A DNA stretch of 64,000 nucleotides from Larix kaempferi (GCA_027924585.1 BSBM01000809.1:2125001-2189000), one strand, 5' to 3'; shown: positions 45,199 to 57,287, counted from the first letter of the stretch. Notes: generated by a model from the sequence alone, not told the origin. A program made the numbers and translations.

Positions 45199-46193
45199 AC
45201 TTCAACACATTTCATCAAAAAAAAAGAGAAAAAACAAAAAAAGGGGTAACAGGAAGTTTACAAGGCATCAACCTATTCAAGCGAGGCTGCCATCTATTCA
45301 AGCGAGCCTGCAAAATGTATCAAGCGAGGCTGCCATTTATTCAAGTGAGCCTGAAATCAATTCAAGCGAGCCAGCCACATCTACATGCAAAAATCAGTCT
45401 TCATCTACTACAGATTTCTTCAAGACACACCATGCCAACCTTTTTCAAACATATTCAAGCGAGCCTGCAAGATATTCAAGGGAGCCAATCACATCCAACC
45501 ATGCAATCATCCAAATATAAAACACGATCGCCTGAGTCGTATCAACAACAGGCACAATTTTCAAAAGCACATATTCAACAAATTCAAACGCGCAAAGCGG
45601 AAAAACATCCTACGCATGTAACTACTGACATGCAGAAATCAACTATAGACACCGCCAAGATATACTACAGAATCCACTACGCATGAAAAATGCACCAGAT
45701 CATCAATGCAGGTACGCATACATACCAAGGTAATCTCTAAAATGATTTTATTTGATTTTTAAGGTAAAGCACTTTCCCACAATACATTCGTTTCTAGTCA
45801 GCTGAGGACAGCTTCCATTTCAAATCGGCAGCATGGTGGAATGACCATCATAACTCATGATTGCTACCAAAGCCCCGTCACCCTCAGCAAATCATGATCG
45901 CAACCTTCACCACATGAAGTACAGAGGTCGATCATGAGAAGGCAGAGATCGATCATGAAAAATAGGGGATTAAAAGTGGCAAGTACAGGTATGATGGAAA
46001 GAATAGGTGCAGAAAGGCAGTAAATTACGGTGCAAAATATTCCACGATTTTACATATAAGTAACCACCGAAAATTCCCAAGAAATAGCCACCATTGTATT
46101 CCTTGAGCCTGTAGGAAGAGCCTGACCAAGTTAAAAGTATAAAACTTCATTCCAAAAGCCCTGGTTTGTCTGGTTATAAAGAAGATTCAAAAA
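45199..46193 (+). other. Ty3-D spacer with repeated TTCAAGCGAGCCTG units
   Basis: Begins after the pol stop with an A-rich run. At 45273-45500 about seven copies of an approximately 22-bp unit around TTCAAGCGAGCCTG occur, five in near-tandem order. Partial frames across them give Tyr-Ser-Ser-Glu-Pro-Ala repeats. No promoter is recognised. This may be the non-coding region that drives or allows expression of the next ORF. Confidence 0.6.
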
Positions 46194-48473
46194 ATGACAA
46201 AGGGTTTTAAAAAGAGTGAACCGGAAGATCACAGTGCCATTTATCAAATCCCGAGAGTCCTGTAGATCATTCGCAACTCAGGTTGGATGCCATTTATCCT
46301 TGGACTGAGAGGATACCATACAGGGGTAGCCCAGGAGTTAGCAAGAAACTTCAAGCATATTAAGGATGAACAGTACGTCACCCAGGTGAAGGGGTTACGC
46401 ATAAAAGTGGATGAGGACATGATAGCCAAACACACTGGTCTTCCGATGGGCTTACATTGGAGCAGCAACGACCGGGAGGCAAACCACACAGCAAAAGCAG
46501 CATTCTTTGAGCGTGGAGAAGTTTATGATGAAGACAAAAATGGAGTCAAAAGACCCTCCATGCCAACACCATGGGATGGAATGGCTGCAATTGTCCTGAG
46601 GTATATTACATGCACTGGAAGATTAAGCTATGTTCCCATTTTCCATTTTCGTATTTTAGAGCTTCTCAGGCACAGAAGTCACATTTCATCAAACAAAAAT
46701 ATTAGCATTCCATTTTACCTACTCCAACCCCTAGCAGAGATGAGCAGGAAGGTGGCTAAGGGAAAAGAGGATGCTTTGGTCCATCATGGGTTGATCAAAA
46801 TAATAGTTGGTGAGGAGCTAAAAGATCAGATTCCAGAGCTCTCCTGGGAGGAGTTCATCGTGGTGTCTGCTGAGGACGTTCAGAGAATGAGGACTACGCC
46901 CTTGCCACCTGAATCGAAAAGTAAGACCACCTCTGTATCAAGGGCAAAAAGAAAAATTGACTTGGACAGTGTGGCCGACACCTTGGTCAAAATAAAACAC
47001 TCCAAAGAGGACTCCCCCAAATCAGAACCAGATATTCCTACCAGTAGTCAGGGTTCGAAGAGGCGCAACAAGAGATTCACACAGATATCTAAAATCCGAG
47101 TCTCCAAGGAGAAAGAAAGGGAACCCAACCCCCTGATTACCAATGTGTTTGATGATGACATTGATCCTTTTATAGATCAAAAGGATCCCACTACAAATGA
47201 AGAAGAGGACGAAGAAGAAAAAGAAGAAGAGGATGAAGAAGAGGAAAGGAATGAAGAGGAAAAACAGGATATAGAAGAATAAATGGATAAAGAAGAAGAG
47301 CAGAGCTTACAGGAGCAAGGAAACTTTCAGGAAAACCCTCCAGAACGTAATGAATACCCCGAGGTCATTTCCCAGCTCGCTAAAGCACAAGCAGAATTGG
47401 AAAGGCTCAGAAATGAGTTGGCAACATTAAGAATTCGACCAGGAAGCCAAGCCACACCTCCCCCATTCTCAGCCGAGAAGACACAAATCCTAAAGATGCA
47501 TCATGCAGAAGAGCTTCGGCTGGTCGAGCAGAAGAATTTAGCGTTGCAAGAAAAGTTGGCCGAAGCACAGAGCGAATTAGCAAGGAAGGACCAGGAGATT
47601 ATCAAAATTAAGGATGTTTTTGCCACTACTATCGGCATATATGAGAGACTGCGTGACCTCAGACCACCGTCGGCGGTATATGCAACTTATTTACAAGAGA
47701 AATGGGGCGAATTCCAGCTCCAGAGGTTGAAGAAAGGTCTCCCTATAGAGGTAAGCACTCCCAAAGAATTTATTGATGCATCTTTGAACTCCATAGAGCT
47801 GGAAAAAGACCAATTGAGTGAGTTCTTCTTGCACAATTTCGTAGTTTCTGGCTCGCCCAACTCGCCAAACCCATATGTGGGAGATTTCCAGTTAAGGGCA
47901 TTGTGTTCGTGGATGAACCACGAAATTGAGTGAGCCTGGGACTATCATCTCTATGTTGCATCCAAATGGCAAACCCCATTAATGATCAAACCAGAGCCAA
48001 CTCACCTTGAGGGAATAATCTATAACCACATGATCCTCACTCAGGACGAGGAACTGATACCCATTCTCCTCGCAAAACAATAGGAGGCGGTGAGTCATTT
48101 TGACATTACACTCCGTAGCACACAAAAGGAAGTTAATGAGTCCATCAGGGAAAGGTGGAGCAGGTTGGCAAACGATCTAAAACGAAGAGAAATCCACTCT
48201 CCCCTCAGGCTTAAGGATGCTCTCTTCAAAACCACACTCTACAAAGAATCCCTGGCAAGAAACCAACTCAGGTGGATTGGGATGAGACTGAATCCCCCAT
48301 TCTTTCTTTCCCCAGTCCTCAAAGAACAAATTAATGAAGAGAAGGAGAGGAAGGCATGGGCCAGGGAGGATCATAATTTTGGATATCTCAGGCAGGCAGG
48401 GACACCTAAGGTGGTAGCATGGGATATCAGGGAGGTCATCGATGAATTGAATAAGTCACCCAAGGATGGGTGA
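46194..48473 (+). pseudogene. Ty3-D extra ORF between integrase and 3' LTR
   Basis: One frame of 760 codons from the ATG at 46194, with stops at 46263-46265 (TAG), 47280-47282 (TAA), 47931-47933 (TGA) and 48081-48083 (TAG), and no indel. The N-terminal third looks folded (GLRGYHTGVAQELARNFKHI; KHTGLPMG; IFHFRILELLRHRSHIS), followed by Lys/Ser-rich, probably disordered sequence with basic clusters, an acidic Glu run (codons about 334-362), a coiled coil (codons about 393-482; SQLAKAQAELERLRNELATL) and a C-terminal helical part ending DIREVIDELNKSPKDG. There is no signal peptide, membrane segment or catalytic motif, so it does not look like an envelope protein. It resembles the Ty3-A ORF at 1-2091 in order of parts. 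Confidence 0.65.
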
Positions 48474-48480
48474 ATCCTTC

Positions 48481-48495
48481 AAGTAGGGGAGAGAA
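48481..48495 (+). other. Ty3-D polypurine tract
   Basis: AAGTAGGGGAGAGAA, immediately before the 3' LTR and only a few bases after the stop of the extra ORF. Confidence 0.8.
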
Positions 48496-49887
48496 TGATG
48501 GGTCCAATTTTCAGGTATTTGATAACCCTTTTTCCACAGTCCAGCTCAAGCAATGGTAAAGAAACACACTCAATTGTGGGAAAAGTGTTTTACTTTAATT
48601 ATTTAATGAAATTGTTTTTATGATTATTCTCGTATGTTAGAATGCGTATCAAATAAACTAATTATATGGAAACCAAGCGTAATTGAGCAGGTTCAGGGTC
48701 ATTAAAGGATGGACGTGTAGAAGACTAAAGGATCACCAAGCTCGGCGCCCTGTTTCCTGATTTATAGAGGACGCACTCCCACTTTCAAGAAGAATCAGCA
48801 TTTTGACAATCAGTTAGGATCAGCGTTAAATCGTATAAATATGGACCTCTCGAGTAGCAAGAGGCCCCTGCTGTTATTTTTGGGAAAGACATTATTTTTA
48901 ACGTTTTTTGTACTATTGAGATATTGAGAAGTATAGACTTCTATTTTGACATGGATTTTGTATCTTAATGAAAGATTGATGATTAATTCCAGCCAGCGTT
49001 TCTAAGTTTTTATTCTCTCCTGAGTACAGGTTGGGGAGGGCCCCTCCAACACGTAGGTCAGGAGATTCCTATTTGCAGGTATTTTTCCAAGTATGTGTTT
49101 TACATTGATGAACAGTTCTATGACATATGGGAGCGTTTGAATGATTCATTATTTCTGTAGTAGTTTATGATACATTCTGTAGTACAGCAAAACAGTTTTA
49201 GTAGTCCTGTAGGTTCTTTCTTTCAATGCATATTTTTATCAACGATTACATGTGTAATAGCTTTGCTTTCAAGGTCATGGTTTAGATCTGGAGTTCACTG
49301 CAGTTTCTCATTGTGATTAGTTTCTTTTGACTTCTTAGTAATAGATGGGTAAGCATAGAATGATTGTACTTCAATTCTAGATTGGTAAAACAAGTTAGAT
49401 CAAGACTCCAATTTTGTGTGCAGATAGTAGTTACAGACTTTGTTTCCCCAATAGTAGAATAGCTCTGTTATGATATTTTCATTCTCAGCATTTAGTTATT
49501 TCAGCATTTTAATTATTTCAAATAGATTTACTGTTTTTGTATCTTCATTTCTTAGAACAGATCAGCATCTAATTACTTCAACATTTTAATTATTTAAAAT
49601 AGAATCCCTGCTTTATTTCTTAGAACATATTTACTGCTTTCAGCACTTTAATTCTTTTAATTAGATTTATTGCTTTCCAGTATTTAATTCCATAGCATAA
49701 TCAGTTTTCATATTTAGTAGACAATCTTTAGAACATCGATACCGACATCCAACTGTGACAAGAGATTATCCTATAAGAGCACAGATAGTGCATGCATCTC
49801 TAAAGTTTGCACGTTCCCTGGGTTGACATTTAAAGTAGGCTCTTGGTATAGCTGCCCTCATTAGGCATCCACATTAGGAGCTCACCA
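48496..49887 (+). repeat. Ty3-D 3' LTR
   Basis: 1392 bp, TGATGGGTCC to GGAGCTCACCA, then TSD CTAAG. Differences from the 5' LTR are single substitutions, mainly C/T and G/A. Confidence 0.93.
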
Positions 49888-50227
49888 CTAAGTGTCAACC
49901 TTGATGAAAATTCTCTCCCTTGAGTCTTGGAATAGGGTAACCTAGATGCAGACACACTTTTGAGGGCCAATGCTTAGAAAGCGATGGGGCTCATTTGGAT
50001 TGAATCGCCCAAGGAATTCCTATATGTGGTTATGAAAAGTTCTAGTATTTTAAAGGGAGGCATGAGAATTCAACCTAGATGAGATGATGGAATTCATAAA
50101 ACTCATTAGTTAAAAATTTCTTATACAATCAAACAAAACCACAAAGGTATTGTGACACATCTAGAGACCATGCACGACCACCTATGGGACAAGATTTTCC
50201 TCCTTGAAAAAAAAAAAAAAAAATTGT

Positions 50228-50454
50228 GTTAGGTTTCGAGTGGCCATGCATATCCAACCATATGGATCCTAAGCTTCTTTAGCCTAGACCCTAATAATAG
50301 ATTCAAGGCGGACTCTACCTATGATATAACCTAATAGAAACTTTGTTAGGTTTCGAGTGGCCATGCATATCCAACCATATGGATCCTAAGCTTCTTTAGC
50401 CTAGACCCTAATAATAGATTCAAGGCGGACTCTACCTATGATATAACCTAATAG
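50228..50454. repeat. 117-bp tandem duplication, first 110 bp identical
   Basis: Unit starts GTTAGGTTTCGAGTGG at 50228 and again at 50345. By eye the first 110 bases are identical. Confidence 0.88.
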
Positions 50455-52551
50455 GGTTTGATGCCTCAAGCCATCATAAATAACAACATATTTATTAATG
50501 GAGATTTTAACCGAAATTTTATTACCATAAATCTCATTACCTCATTGTAGGCTTTAATAACAAACTTGTGAGGGACCTTCATTAGTAGTATCATTGTTGA
50601 CACTTCTATGAGCTTAAACAAAAAACCCTTGCATTCTTTGTAGAGTTATATCATGGATAGTGTGAATATTTGGCTCTTACGAGCTCTATGATGGTTGAAT
50701 TAGGACCTATAAGCTAGATCACAAACCTAAAAGCCGTCAAATTTGGTCAAACACCAAATAGATGGCTAATAAATGTAGTTTGGAAACTCAACTTACAAAA
50801 TCACATATGCAGACTCACTAGGGGTAAACCTTGTTAGAGCCACTACTTCCTCCTATTGTTTCTCCATCTTTTTCTCTTGCTACTACTAGTTTATGGTTAT
50901 GTGATGCATCTCCCTACACTAATTGATTTATTGCTTCACCTGCACATGTGCCTTCTCATTATGGATACTAATTTGACTTGTCCGATTCGTTTCCATAAGT
51001 GTAGCAATATATCCCACACATGTAATCACCAAAGCTTCTTCCACATCCTTTGGAACTACCATGACCTCTACCTTGCCCTCTTTTGATGCACTATTTTAGT
51101 AAATCTTCTCTAACTTGTTATTGTGCACATCTTAATCCACTTACTATGTGGAATTATAGCCTCTACCATGACAACCATTTCTTCATATGCAAAAGATCTT
51201 TCCACTATCCTTCCATGCTAATTTTTCTTCTACCTTAACATGTTTCTTCAATAAAATACATGTAACACAAGCTATATTCATCTTAAATAACAAATTCCAT
51301 ACCATCTACATGCCTTGAAGTATGATGGTCCTCATCTTCTTCATGTCCAGTTCTAATTGAAATCTTGTAAAACTCCTTTGTGTACTATTATAGACTCTTG
51401 CCTTTTACCTTAGATATTGTAATTGCTTAAATACTGCCTAGTTGTAATGTATAGGCAAAAAAATATATTGGAGTGTCATAACCATCTTGCTCCAGCATCA
51501 CATTTTCTTTTTACCCTTTCAAATTTGTTCTTGCTATAAAAAATCCCACCAAATTGTAGCATAGTCTTTCAACATGTTACTAGAGAATTTCATCCTTTAA
51601 GGGTCTTTAATCCTCTCAAACTTGAAAGATCTTTCCACCATCCTTCTACCTCGTTTTGCCATTTATACTAATTTTCTCTCACTCACAACATTATTGTCAT
51701 CTTCTCTAAACCTTCTCTTTACTTAGTCTTATCTCCTAAATTTTCTCAACTTGCTTTGGTACCAAGTGACAATGATGGGCCCAATTCTCCAATATCTCAA
51801 ACAGTATTGAATTACGTGCAACAATCTACAATGTCAAGGGTTAGAACATAGATCCAATTTACAAGCTTAAACACTTAACATATATAAAGGTAATTCACCG
51901 AGTTACATAATCATAAGGGGAATACACTACTCATTCTCATTACAATATAAATACATGTATAGAGTTATATTCATGGTATAGTTCTTGTTAGAATTAATGA
52001 TTGACTCTTTATAACTTATGGTAAGACTAGTTGACCAACCAAACATTCTTGACTATCATCTTATTTATTCTTTCAATAGTTTACTTATTCATCTCCTTTG
52101 GGTGACTCTTCACCTCCACTCATGATTGCAACCATCACAATTGCCTTCAAATCTTCATGTCACTTCATCTTCCTTCCTTGAACTTTTTCATAATTGTTGT
52201 AACTATCATTCACATATTACTTCATCTTCCATGTGCATCCTTTTAACTTCCAATGGTGCATCACTCATCACACACACCATCTCTTATGCAATTTTAGTTT
52301 TATCTAATATGTTTCTCTTCAATTACTTTTGGCCTTGAACTCTCAAATGTGTATACTCCTTTCTTGTGCTTTCATCCATACTTCGCATTTGTATGGAAGA
52401 CCTTGCACCAATATGACAAGCACATTAAATGTTGGGCATACGATTAAGAATTAAGAATAAGGTTAAAGTTAATGTTGCATCATAGAATCACACGGAGTGA
52501 GAACCATGAGGTATATACGTATGGTGTGGTGCATACAGCACAACTAAAAAT

Positions 52552-52680
52552 GAATTTTAGGGTTGTGATATGCCAATAATGTCGTAAAAAATTCCATGGT
52601 CTTATAAATATTTGAATTTTAGGGGTGATGTGATATGCCAATAATGTTGTAAAAAATTCCTTGGTCTTATAAATATTTTT
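52552..52680. repeat. Short tandem duplication around GATATGCCAATAATG
   Basis: GAATTTTAGGG...GATATGCCAATAATGTCGTAAAAAATTCC... occurs twice with a few substitutions, spacing about 65 bp. Confidence 0.75.
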
Positions 52681-53476
52681 ATGATGTGGATTTTATGAAG
52701 GTTATCTAAACTTTGATGTAGGAAATGTTACAACTTTATATATATAAGTAATATTTTGTATTTTTTAATAATAATTTTGATATAATTTTAAAGTTATAAA
52801 CTTTATAATTGATATATGAGATATTTTTGTTTTTGGGACAAAGAATTTTCTACTCATATCAATTTGAATACTTAAATTTATAAAAGTATAGATACTTAAA
52901 TTTATAAAAGTATAGATATTGGATTCCTTTGAAATTTGAACTTATATCTTTTTAAAATGAAACAGATATTATTAAGAATATACAAATCAAATATACAAAA
53001 ACAATTTTAAAAAAAACAAAAGGAGGAAATCAAGAAAATGTAATTGTTAAGAGAGCTTTTAATATAAGAAAGCATGGCATTGAAGTAGTATTCTATGAGG
53101 GCTTTCATTATCTACCATATATTGAGCTTCCAATATAAGTGATAAGTGTTGGATTTGTGGAATTTTATTACTTTAATTTAAAAAATATATATTCCAATAT
53201 AAGTGATCAGTGTTGGATTTGTGGAATTTTATCATTTTAATTATTTTTTTTAAATCAATTTTATCCTGGTTTTATAATAGTAAAATTAAATATTTTAGAT
53301 AAATAAAATTTTATTATAAATATAAATGTTTTTAATAAATAGAATATTAAATACTTTTATTGTTGTAAATAAAAAGTATGATATAATTGCATGGTATAAA
53401 TTGTGCTTTCTACACATTCAAATCCAAAGTTTGAAATTCATTTTTTATCTTTTGAGTAATTATTTATTTAATGACC

Positions 53477-53727
53477 GGATCAAATCTCGCTAGATCATTC
53501 GGTTAAGGTATGGGTCTCGTCAGCAGGGCGACCCGGGTCCAATTACCCTTAGGGGTGAGCTAGTTGGGAGGAGACACCCAAAATCCAACCAGTTGAGGGT
53601 TGGTGTGGCCCAGGTCGGGTGCGATCCCCAAGTGATTTTGATGGCTTAGATGCCCCTAGGTCATGGTTTCTTAGAACAAATTCCACTCTCACAAGTCAAG
53701 GAGATTCTCGCAAACAAAACAAAAAAA
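53477..53727 (+). mobile_element. tRNA-derived SINE
   Basis: 251 bp flanked by a perfect 13-bp target duplication TTATTTAATGACC (53464-53476 and 53728-53740). The 5' part is tRNA-like: an A-box-like TAGATCATTCGGTTAAGG from 53491 and a B-box-like GGTCCAATTACC at 53536-53547, i.e. an internal Pol III promoter. A GC-richer body and an A-rich 3' tail (CAAACAAAACAAAAAAA) follow. It has no coding potential and depends on a LINE for mobility. Base composition differs sharply from the AT-rich surroundings. Family not assigned. Confidence 0.85.
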
Positions 53728-53740
53728 TTATTTAATGACC

Positions 53741-55413
53741 AACATTATTAATTTCCTTATTAGTACTTACCTTTAGGTTGGAAGGGCTCTAGTAATCAGC
53801 TTGTCGTTATTTTAATTATTCTACACGAAAACCAAAAAAAAATTTAATCATTTCCACAAAGTTATCCAAAGTTTTTGAGTTGACCATCTACAATAACTTT
53901 ATCTCCACCAATGAAAATTTTGTTACTCTTATTTGACCTCATCCCGAGGCTAGGCCAAATTACTTAGGCTTATCTCATAATGCATTAAGTCATTTCCCTG
54001 ACATTTTTTCTTGGCTTCAATTACGGTAGTTTCAAAGATGCATTAATGTTATCTCCAACTTAACATTAGTTAACTAACATTTTAAATTTATTTAAACTTT
54101 CATCATATGAAATTTCACTTGTTTTTGGTACGTTGAGGTTGTAACACATCATGTAACTTCACGTCAAGTGGCATGGGGAGGTTGTAACACATTAGGCTAT
54201 GTTGCACTCATTTTTGGCATCCTGAGGTTGTAACATGCCAAGCAACTCACGTCAGGCATGTTGTGCATCATATTTGTACCATCCCATTGTTAATAGAAAG
54301 GATTACAACCATTGCATGAGAGCTCCATTGCCAACATAATTGATTGTAGTTTCACCTATGAAACAAACAAAAATGGGCACATGTCAATCCAAACAATGCA
54401 TAGATTTACACAAGGGAAAACACAAGAGAGGCAGAGACACTTGAGACAACTATCGCTATGTAAATACTTTACTAGTCTCCATTACCGGCAATGACAAGCT
54501 TGAAGCTCAAGCAATCTGCTTGCTATCCAGGAAGAGCCTAAAAAGACAAATAGTGTAGAGTAATGAAATTGTGGTTCTTTCTCAATGAGAACATCCATTC
54601 TATTATGTCATTCCATTTAACTGCAAATTTATGAAAAATAGCAGAAAATTCTATATTCATAAAACTATTGTTTCACGTTGTCTATGCTTCTATTATATTA
54701 CTTGTTTTTGTAGTATACTAAGATTGTGTTATTAGTCCCTGCCATAGGCAGAGACTATATGTTCCACCCTATTGTATTAATTTGTAAGATTACATAAAAC
54801 AACTATGTAAACTGATAAAGTTCTTTCAAAATAAAGATTTATTAAATTTTTTTATATAAATTGTTTTCATATGTGTTATCCTTTTATTAGAGAATATAGT
54901 CTGATTTGACTAATTTTATCATTGCCGGTGATTAGTGAAAAATAAAAATAAAAATAAAATACTTCTACCTTAGTTAAACATTACCAACAATTTGATATTG
55001 CTTGTCGTGCAAGTCATTTGGCAGTCGGTGGTGTTGTCCTCTCTTGTTGAATTTCAGGCAAGAGTTTACACCTTTCCAAAGCATTGTAATCCGTTTCCCA
55101 GTTTTCAAAATGAGTTTACAAGTGTCCTTGATATTGTATTTGTTCTACATTTTGCAGTAATATGAAAACATAGGCATACTACCAGAAATAAGGCTCTTAA
55201 CAAAAGCAGAAGAAGGCTCCTAACAAAAGCAGTGCCTACAGCAGCAACTCCGAGCTCCAGTTTGAGTTCTAGACCTGGTTGATTTTATAGGTTTGGAAAA
55301 CGTAGTCGTCCGTGTAGATCAACCAACGATATCCTCTGGGTGAGTAATTTCCAAGTAATTTCCATTTCAATTTGTAAATAACAAACTAACAGAATTAGCT
55401 TCAAGTTTATGCT
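53741..55413. other. No gene recognised
   Basis: AT-rich. Three copies of GAGGTTGTAACAC/T within 54130-54235 show a small local repeat. From about 55190 the composition becomes more gene-like, but no exon can be defined with confidence. Confidence 0.4.
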
Positions 55414-56374
55414 GTGATATTTAAATTCTATTTTAGTATGGTGAATTTAGAAGTAAGAGGGGCAAAACAACAGTGGAAGCATGTTGTGTTCACATCTTCA
55501 TTAACTACTTGTATTTGGAAACACCATGGATTCAGTGTGGATTCTGACTTTCTTGTAGACCAGAAATGTTGGAGCGATCACCATCTTTGCACGGAAAAGA
55601 AGGTAACATTTTTCATAAAAATTATGTTTTTCTATATTTTTTATACAGTCAATCCAAGCTATCTTTATGAATTGGTTTCATGAGATATTATGAATTTAAT
55701 GAAAGATATGGCTTGCCCTGTCAAAGACCATGTCCGAGAAATATTCCTGGAAAGAACTAAATGCTTCTCATTCTCTTTGCTTACATTTTTATTTCTATGT
55801 TTCCACTACCACAACGTGCATGTATACGATCTTTCTTTTTCAAGTGTTTCTGGTTTCATACAGTAGAGCCCTCTCATCTCCACTGGCCAGTGTCCTCAGA
55901 GGAAGAAGATACCGTTGGTTGTTGTTGGTTTGTTGGGTATTCTATTCTATTTAGGATTTTGAGATTGCTCAAGGATGTTGAACCGGGTCATGCTGGGGAT
56001 TTGTGTGGAGGTGCAAGGTAACGAGGATAGGTTTCGAGGTGCTTGACTGGAGGGGGTCATCGAGGCTCCACCACAAATTTAAATTCCTCATGGATAATGG
56101 ACTATCATTGGAAGATGAAGATGGAGATGTGTCATCCACCCAAGTGAGATCCATTCCACTCCTACAGAAACATTCTTTCTCTGTTGGGGACGCGGTTAAG
56201 TTTATGACGATGATTGCTGGTGGCTGGCCACGGTCTTCCAAGTGTTGCAGGGGTCTAAAATTTTCTTAATCTATTTCCTAACACATGCATGTTGCCATGC
56301 ACAAGACATGTCATCTCTCCAAACTAAGCTATTCTCAGCAATGGTCCAAACGAAATTGGTCTCTGCTGTCCCAG
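55414..56374 (+). pseudogene. Agenet/Tudor-like exon remnants
   Basis: Plus-strand pieces in changing frames. An open stretch at 55437-55602 ends in a possible donor (AAG/GTAAC). Another at 55861-56374 contains DNGLSLEDEDGD, HSFSVGDAVK, then in the next frame VYDDDCWWLATVFQV and further on YSQQWSKRNWSLLSQ before a donor-like CAG/GTAACA. The order (F..GD.V, then CWW.A.V, then a W...NW ending) is that of an Agenet domain, a plant Tudor-like module of chromatin proteins. One frameshift is needed within the domain, so it is broken or mis-read. The family is inferred; the exact protein is not known. Confidence 0.35.
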
Positions 56375-56582
56375 GTAACACTTCCACTGAAATTTTATTA
56401 TGTGAATTTTTATTTCCTATTATTTTATCAGTAATTAACCTCCAATCAAATGGAGTATGATTATACTTGATTTGTTGATTCTTCCTCATGTATGATTACA
56501 TTTCAATGTTTCATAGTGAACCTGGGGAAATACCTTTAGCCCTTCCATAATGGAATCGCTAATGTCTTTCCCTTTTCTGTAG

Positions 56583-57287
56583 CAATCAAATAGTGGACAG
56601 GCCTCTGTAGCATCATCACCTGGGGATATAGGAATTGATGTGCAATCTCAAGAGCAGCCTGAAGAAGAAGTAAACAAGCAGAGAAGACAATGTGATTGGA
56701 TAGAAACGAGGGAAACATTGAAAGCTCAAGAATGCTCAAATTTTCTTAATGCTAAGCTTGTTGTCAAATATTCAAGTAGGTCCAATATTTCTAATTATGG
56801 AAATGCATTAAAGAATGTTGAATCCCTGTCTCATAAAAAGAATTTACTTGTTCCTCATTTGAAAGGATTCAAAAGACCATGTGTTCATGATGATAGAAGA
56901 GATGAAAAAGTTAATATTCAAAATGAAAAAGGTAACAATGTCAAAATGTTTAAGCATAGAGATCCCATAGACACCATGGACCAGATTCATAATGGAATCT
57001 TTAAGAACTTTGAAAATTATGTTGAAAGCTTTATTGGGAATGCAAAACTTGATTATTCTAGAGCTCAGAGGAACAATCTTTTGAACGCAGTGGCAGAGCA
57101 ATGGGTAGAAACACATGAGATGGAATTACTAGTATATCATTCTAGTTTAGAGGCTTTATATGCTCAAAATCATCCGAGTTCTTTAAGTTGGGAACATCAT
57201 TGTTTGTTGATCAACCTCCGTCTTGAATTGCACGTTACTAGTGATGAAAGCACACAGGAGTTGAGAAGGCTCACTTTTCATTCCTAA
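56583..57287 (+). CDS. Probable terminal exon, unknown plant nuclear protein
   Basis: Starts after a good acceptor (CCTTTTCTGTAG at 56571-56582) and stays open for 234 codons to TAA at 57285-57287. The sequence is charged and Asn/Lys/Glu-rich (SSPGDIGIDVQSQEQPEEEV) with a more ordered end (IFKNFENYVESFIGNAKLDY; LLNAVAEQWVETHEMELLVY; LSWEHHCLLINLRLELHV). I do not recognise the family. The position, 209 bp after the Agenet-like remnant on the same strand, makes it a candidate C-terminal exon of the same gene. It is the longest undamaged host-like frame in the window. Confidence 0.45.
   Translation, partial: QSNSGQASVASSPGDIGIDVQSQEQPEEEVNKQRRQCDWIETRETLKAQECSNFLNAKLVVKYSSRSNISNYGNALKNVESLSHKKNLLVPHLKGFKRPCVHDDRRDEKVNIQNEKGNNVKMFKHRDPIDTMDQIHNGIFKNFENYVESFIGNAKLDYSRAQRNNLLNAVAEQWVETHEMELLVYHSSLEALYAQNHPSSLSWEHHCLLINLRLELHVTSDESTQELRRLTFHS

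Larger units (their letters stand above)
38199..49887 (+). mobile_element. Ty3-D: complete Ty3/gypsy element, Athila/Tat-like
   Basis: 11,689 bp with two LTRs of exactly 1392 bp (38199-39590, 48496-49887) and target duplication CTAAG (38194-38198, 49888-49892). A PBS matching tRNA-Asp sits at 39596 and a polypurine tract at 48481-48495. Between them are one gag-pol frame (39706-45198), a repeat-bearing spacer and a long extra ORF (46194-48473). The tRNA-Asp PBS, the DLG protease and an RT active site in the form FMDDF fit the Athila/Tat side of Ty3 elements. By eye the LTRs differ at about 40 sites, mostly transitions, so roughly 97% identical. Frames are broken only by stop codons. Confidence 0.93.
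49893..53463. other. No gene seen; AT-rich DNA
   Basis: The first about 150 bp continue the unrecognised frame broken by Ty3-D (segment KAMGLIWIESPKEFLYVVMK near 49977). The rest has no supported coding frame. A poly-A run lies at about 50207-50223, a perfect tandem duplication at 50228-50454 and a 65-bp type duplication near 52552-52680. Confidence 0.4.

Noticed and set aside
46194-48473. A retroviral-type envelope gene in Ty3-D
   Set aside because: The position fits, but no signal peptide, transmembrane segment or cleavage-type site is visible; called an extra ORF instead.
53491-53560. A functional tRNA gene
   Set aside because: A and B box are present but there is no cloverleaf acceptor pairing, and the unit has a tail and a 13-bp target duplication, so it is a SINE.
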